A stretch of DNA of 30,299 nt from JBDROX01 sp043809645. GTDB taxonomy: Bacteria > Patescibacteriota > Patescibacteriia > Magasanikbacterales > UBA922. How positions within the stretch are numbered: the stretch's first letter is position 1; each line of letters begins with the position of its first letter. The notes under the pieces are model-generated. The model searched no databases. It was not told the DNA's origin and worked only from the letters and a program-made list of their open reading frames with translations. This document shows positions 30,196 through 30,299 of this stretch, one piece after another. The translations under genes and the position numbers were made by a program. The stretch is taken from NCBI GenBank assembly GCA_043809645.1, contig JBDROX010000002.1, positions 1 to 30,299 of the forward strand, in the 5' to 3' direction.

Positions 30196-30299
30196 CTATA
30201 ACGGACTTCTAATGTTTTTTAACTTCGGATTTGTCACTTGCGTATATAGCTGTGTTGTCCGTATGTTTGCATGTCCAAGGAGTGCCTGGACATATCGTA
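30196..30299 (-). CDS. Tyrosine recombinase, C-terminal end (partial, cut by window edge)
   Basis: The last 33 codons and the TAG stop of a phage-integrase/Xer-type recombinase run off the window. The read-out is RYVQALLGHANIRTTQLY followed by TQVTNPKLKNIRSPL. LGH holds the conserved His, and nine residues later the Tyr in TTQLYTQV is the nucleophile that attacks DNA, the same spacing as in XerD (H270, Y279). The protein lies on the minus strand, so its start and catalytic Arg residues are outside the window. It could be the housekeeping XerC/D-like enzyme or the integrase of a mobile element; a tRNA gene lies about 360 bases downstream. Family certain, kind undecided. Confidence 0.88.
   Translation of the reverse strand, partial: RYVQALLGHANIRTTQLYTQVTNPKLKNIRSPL

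Overview
The window looks like a chromosomal segment of a small-genome bacterium of the Patescibacteria/CPR type, possibly close to the Peregrinibacteria-like lineages. This placement is an inference from gene content: DUF4012 and DUF2304 proteins, a short TsaB-like protein beside a separate TsaD, a lone PilT, an MreB, Asp-box lipoproteins and many small membrane-anchored proteins with no clear family. TGA is used as an ordinary stop (prs, the M16 peptidase, the Asp-box lipoprotein), which argues against the TGA-recoding Gracilibacteria/Absconditabacteria. Neither tRNA gene encodes its CCA end. Clear Shine-Dalgarno sites are scarce, and several good -10 boxes lie only 6-13 bases before a start codon.

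Layout. 1-2300 (minus strand): tsaD and prs, each with its own promoter. 2486-3970 (plus): tRNA-Glu with promoter and terminator, then an L10-type attenuator leader and rplJ-rplL. 3969-6860 (minus): a two-gene operon for a degenerate PP2C-like/transmembrane/beta-propeller protein and a small membrane-anchored acidic protein. 6883-7969 (plus): a winged-helix protein with an NTase-like tail and a truncated TsaB-like protein. 7989-9527 (minus): G+C-rich pgsA-cdsA phospholipid genes. 9539-15469 (plus): acylphosphatase, a membrane GT2, a DUF4012 protein, MreB, the decayed C-terminal half of an EamA/DMT transporter, and a GT4. 15476-18593: a DNA polymerase III delta'-like subunit, a seven-Asp-box lipoprotein, frr, and a small Cys-bearing membrane protein. 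18711-21860: a compact T-box riboswitch and glyS, a small helical protein, and an M16 peptidase. 21857-25177: an envelope-sugar cluster (UXS-like epimerase, DPM1-like GT2, DUF2304, GT4). 25205-29758: a small YtxH-like protein, PilT, a class B penicillin-binding protein and a polytopic GT-C-like protein. 29760-30299 (minus): tRNA-Met(CAU) with a consensus promoter, a tiny ORF, and the last 33 residues of a tyrosine recombinase cut by the window edge.

How it fits together. Translation and tRNA genes (rplJL, frr, glyS, tsaD, tsaB-like, tRNAs) alternate with cell-envelope genes (mreB, PBP, cdsA/pgsA, several glycosyltransferases). Two RNA-level controls can be read in detail: the L10 leader, where a 10-bp antiterminator competes with a terminator, and the glyS T-box, whose antiterminator carries a TGGA bulge complementary to a U-CCA tRNA end, as expected for tRNA-Gly. 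The best candidates for something new are the very short Stem I of that T-box, the heptanucleotide repeat arrays (one forming an imperfect inverted pair between genes, one inserted in frame in tsaD), and the pseudo-phosphatase/propeller membrane pair. I found no CRISPR array, insertion sequence, or toxin-antitoxin or defence cassette.
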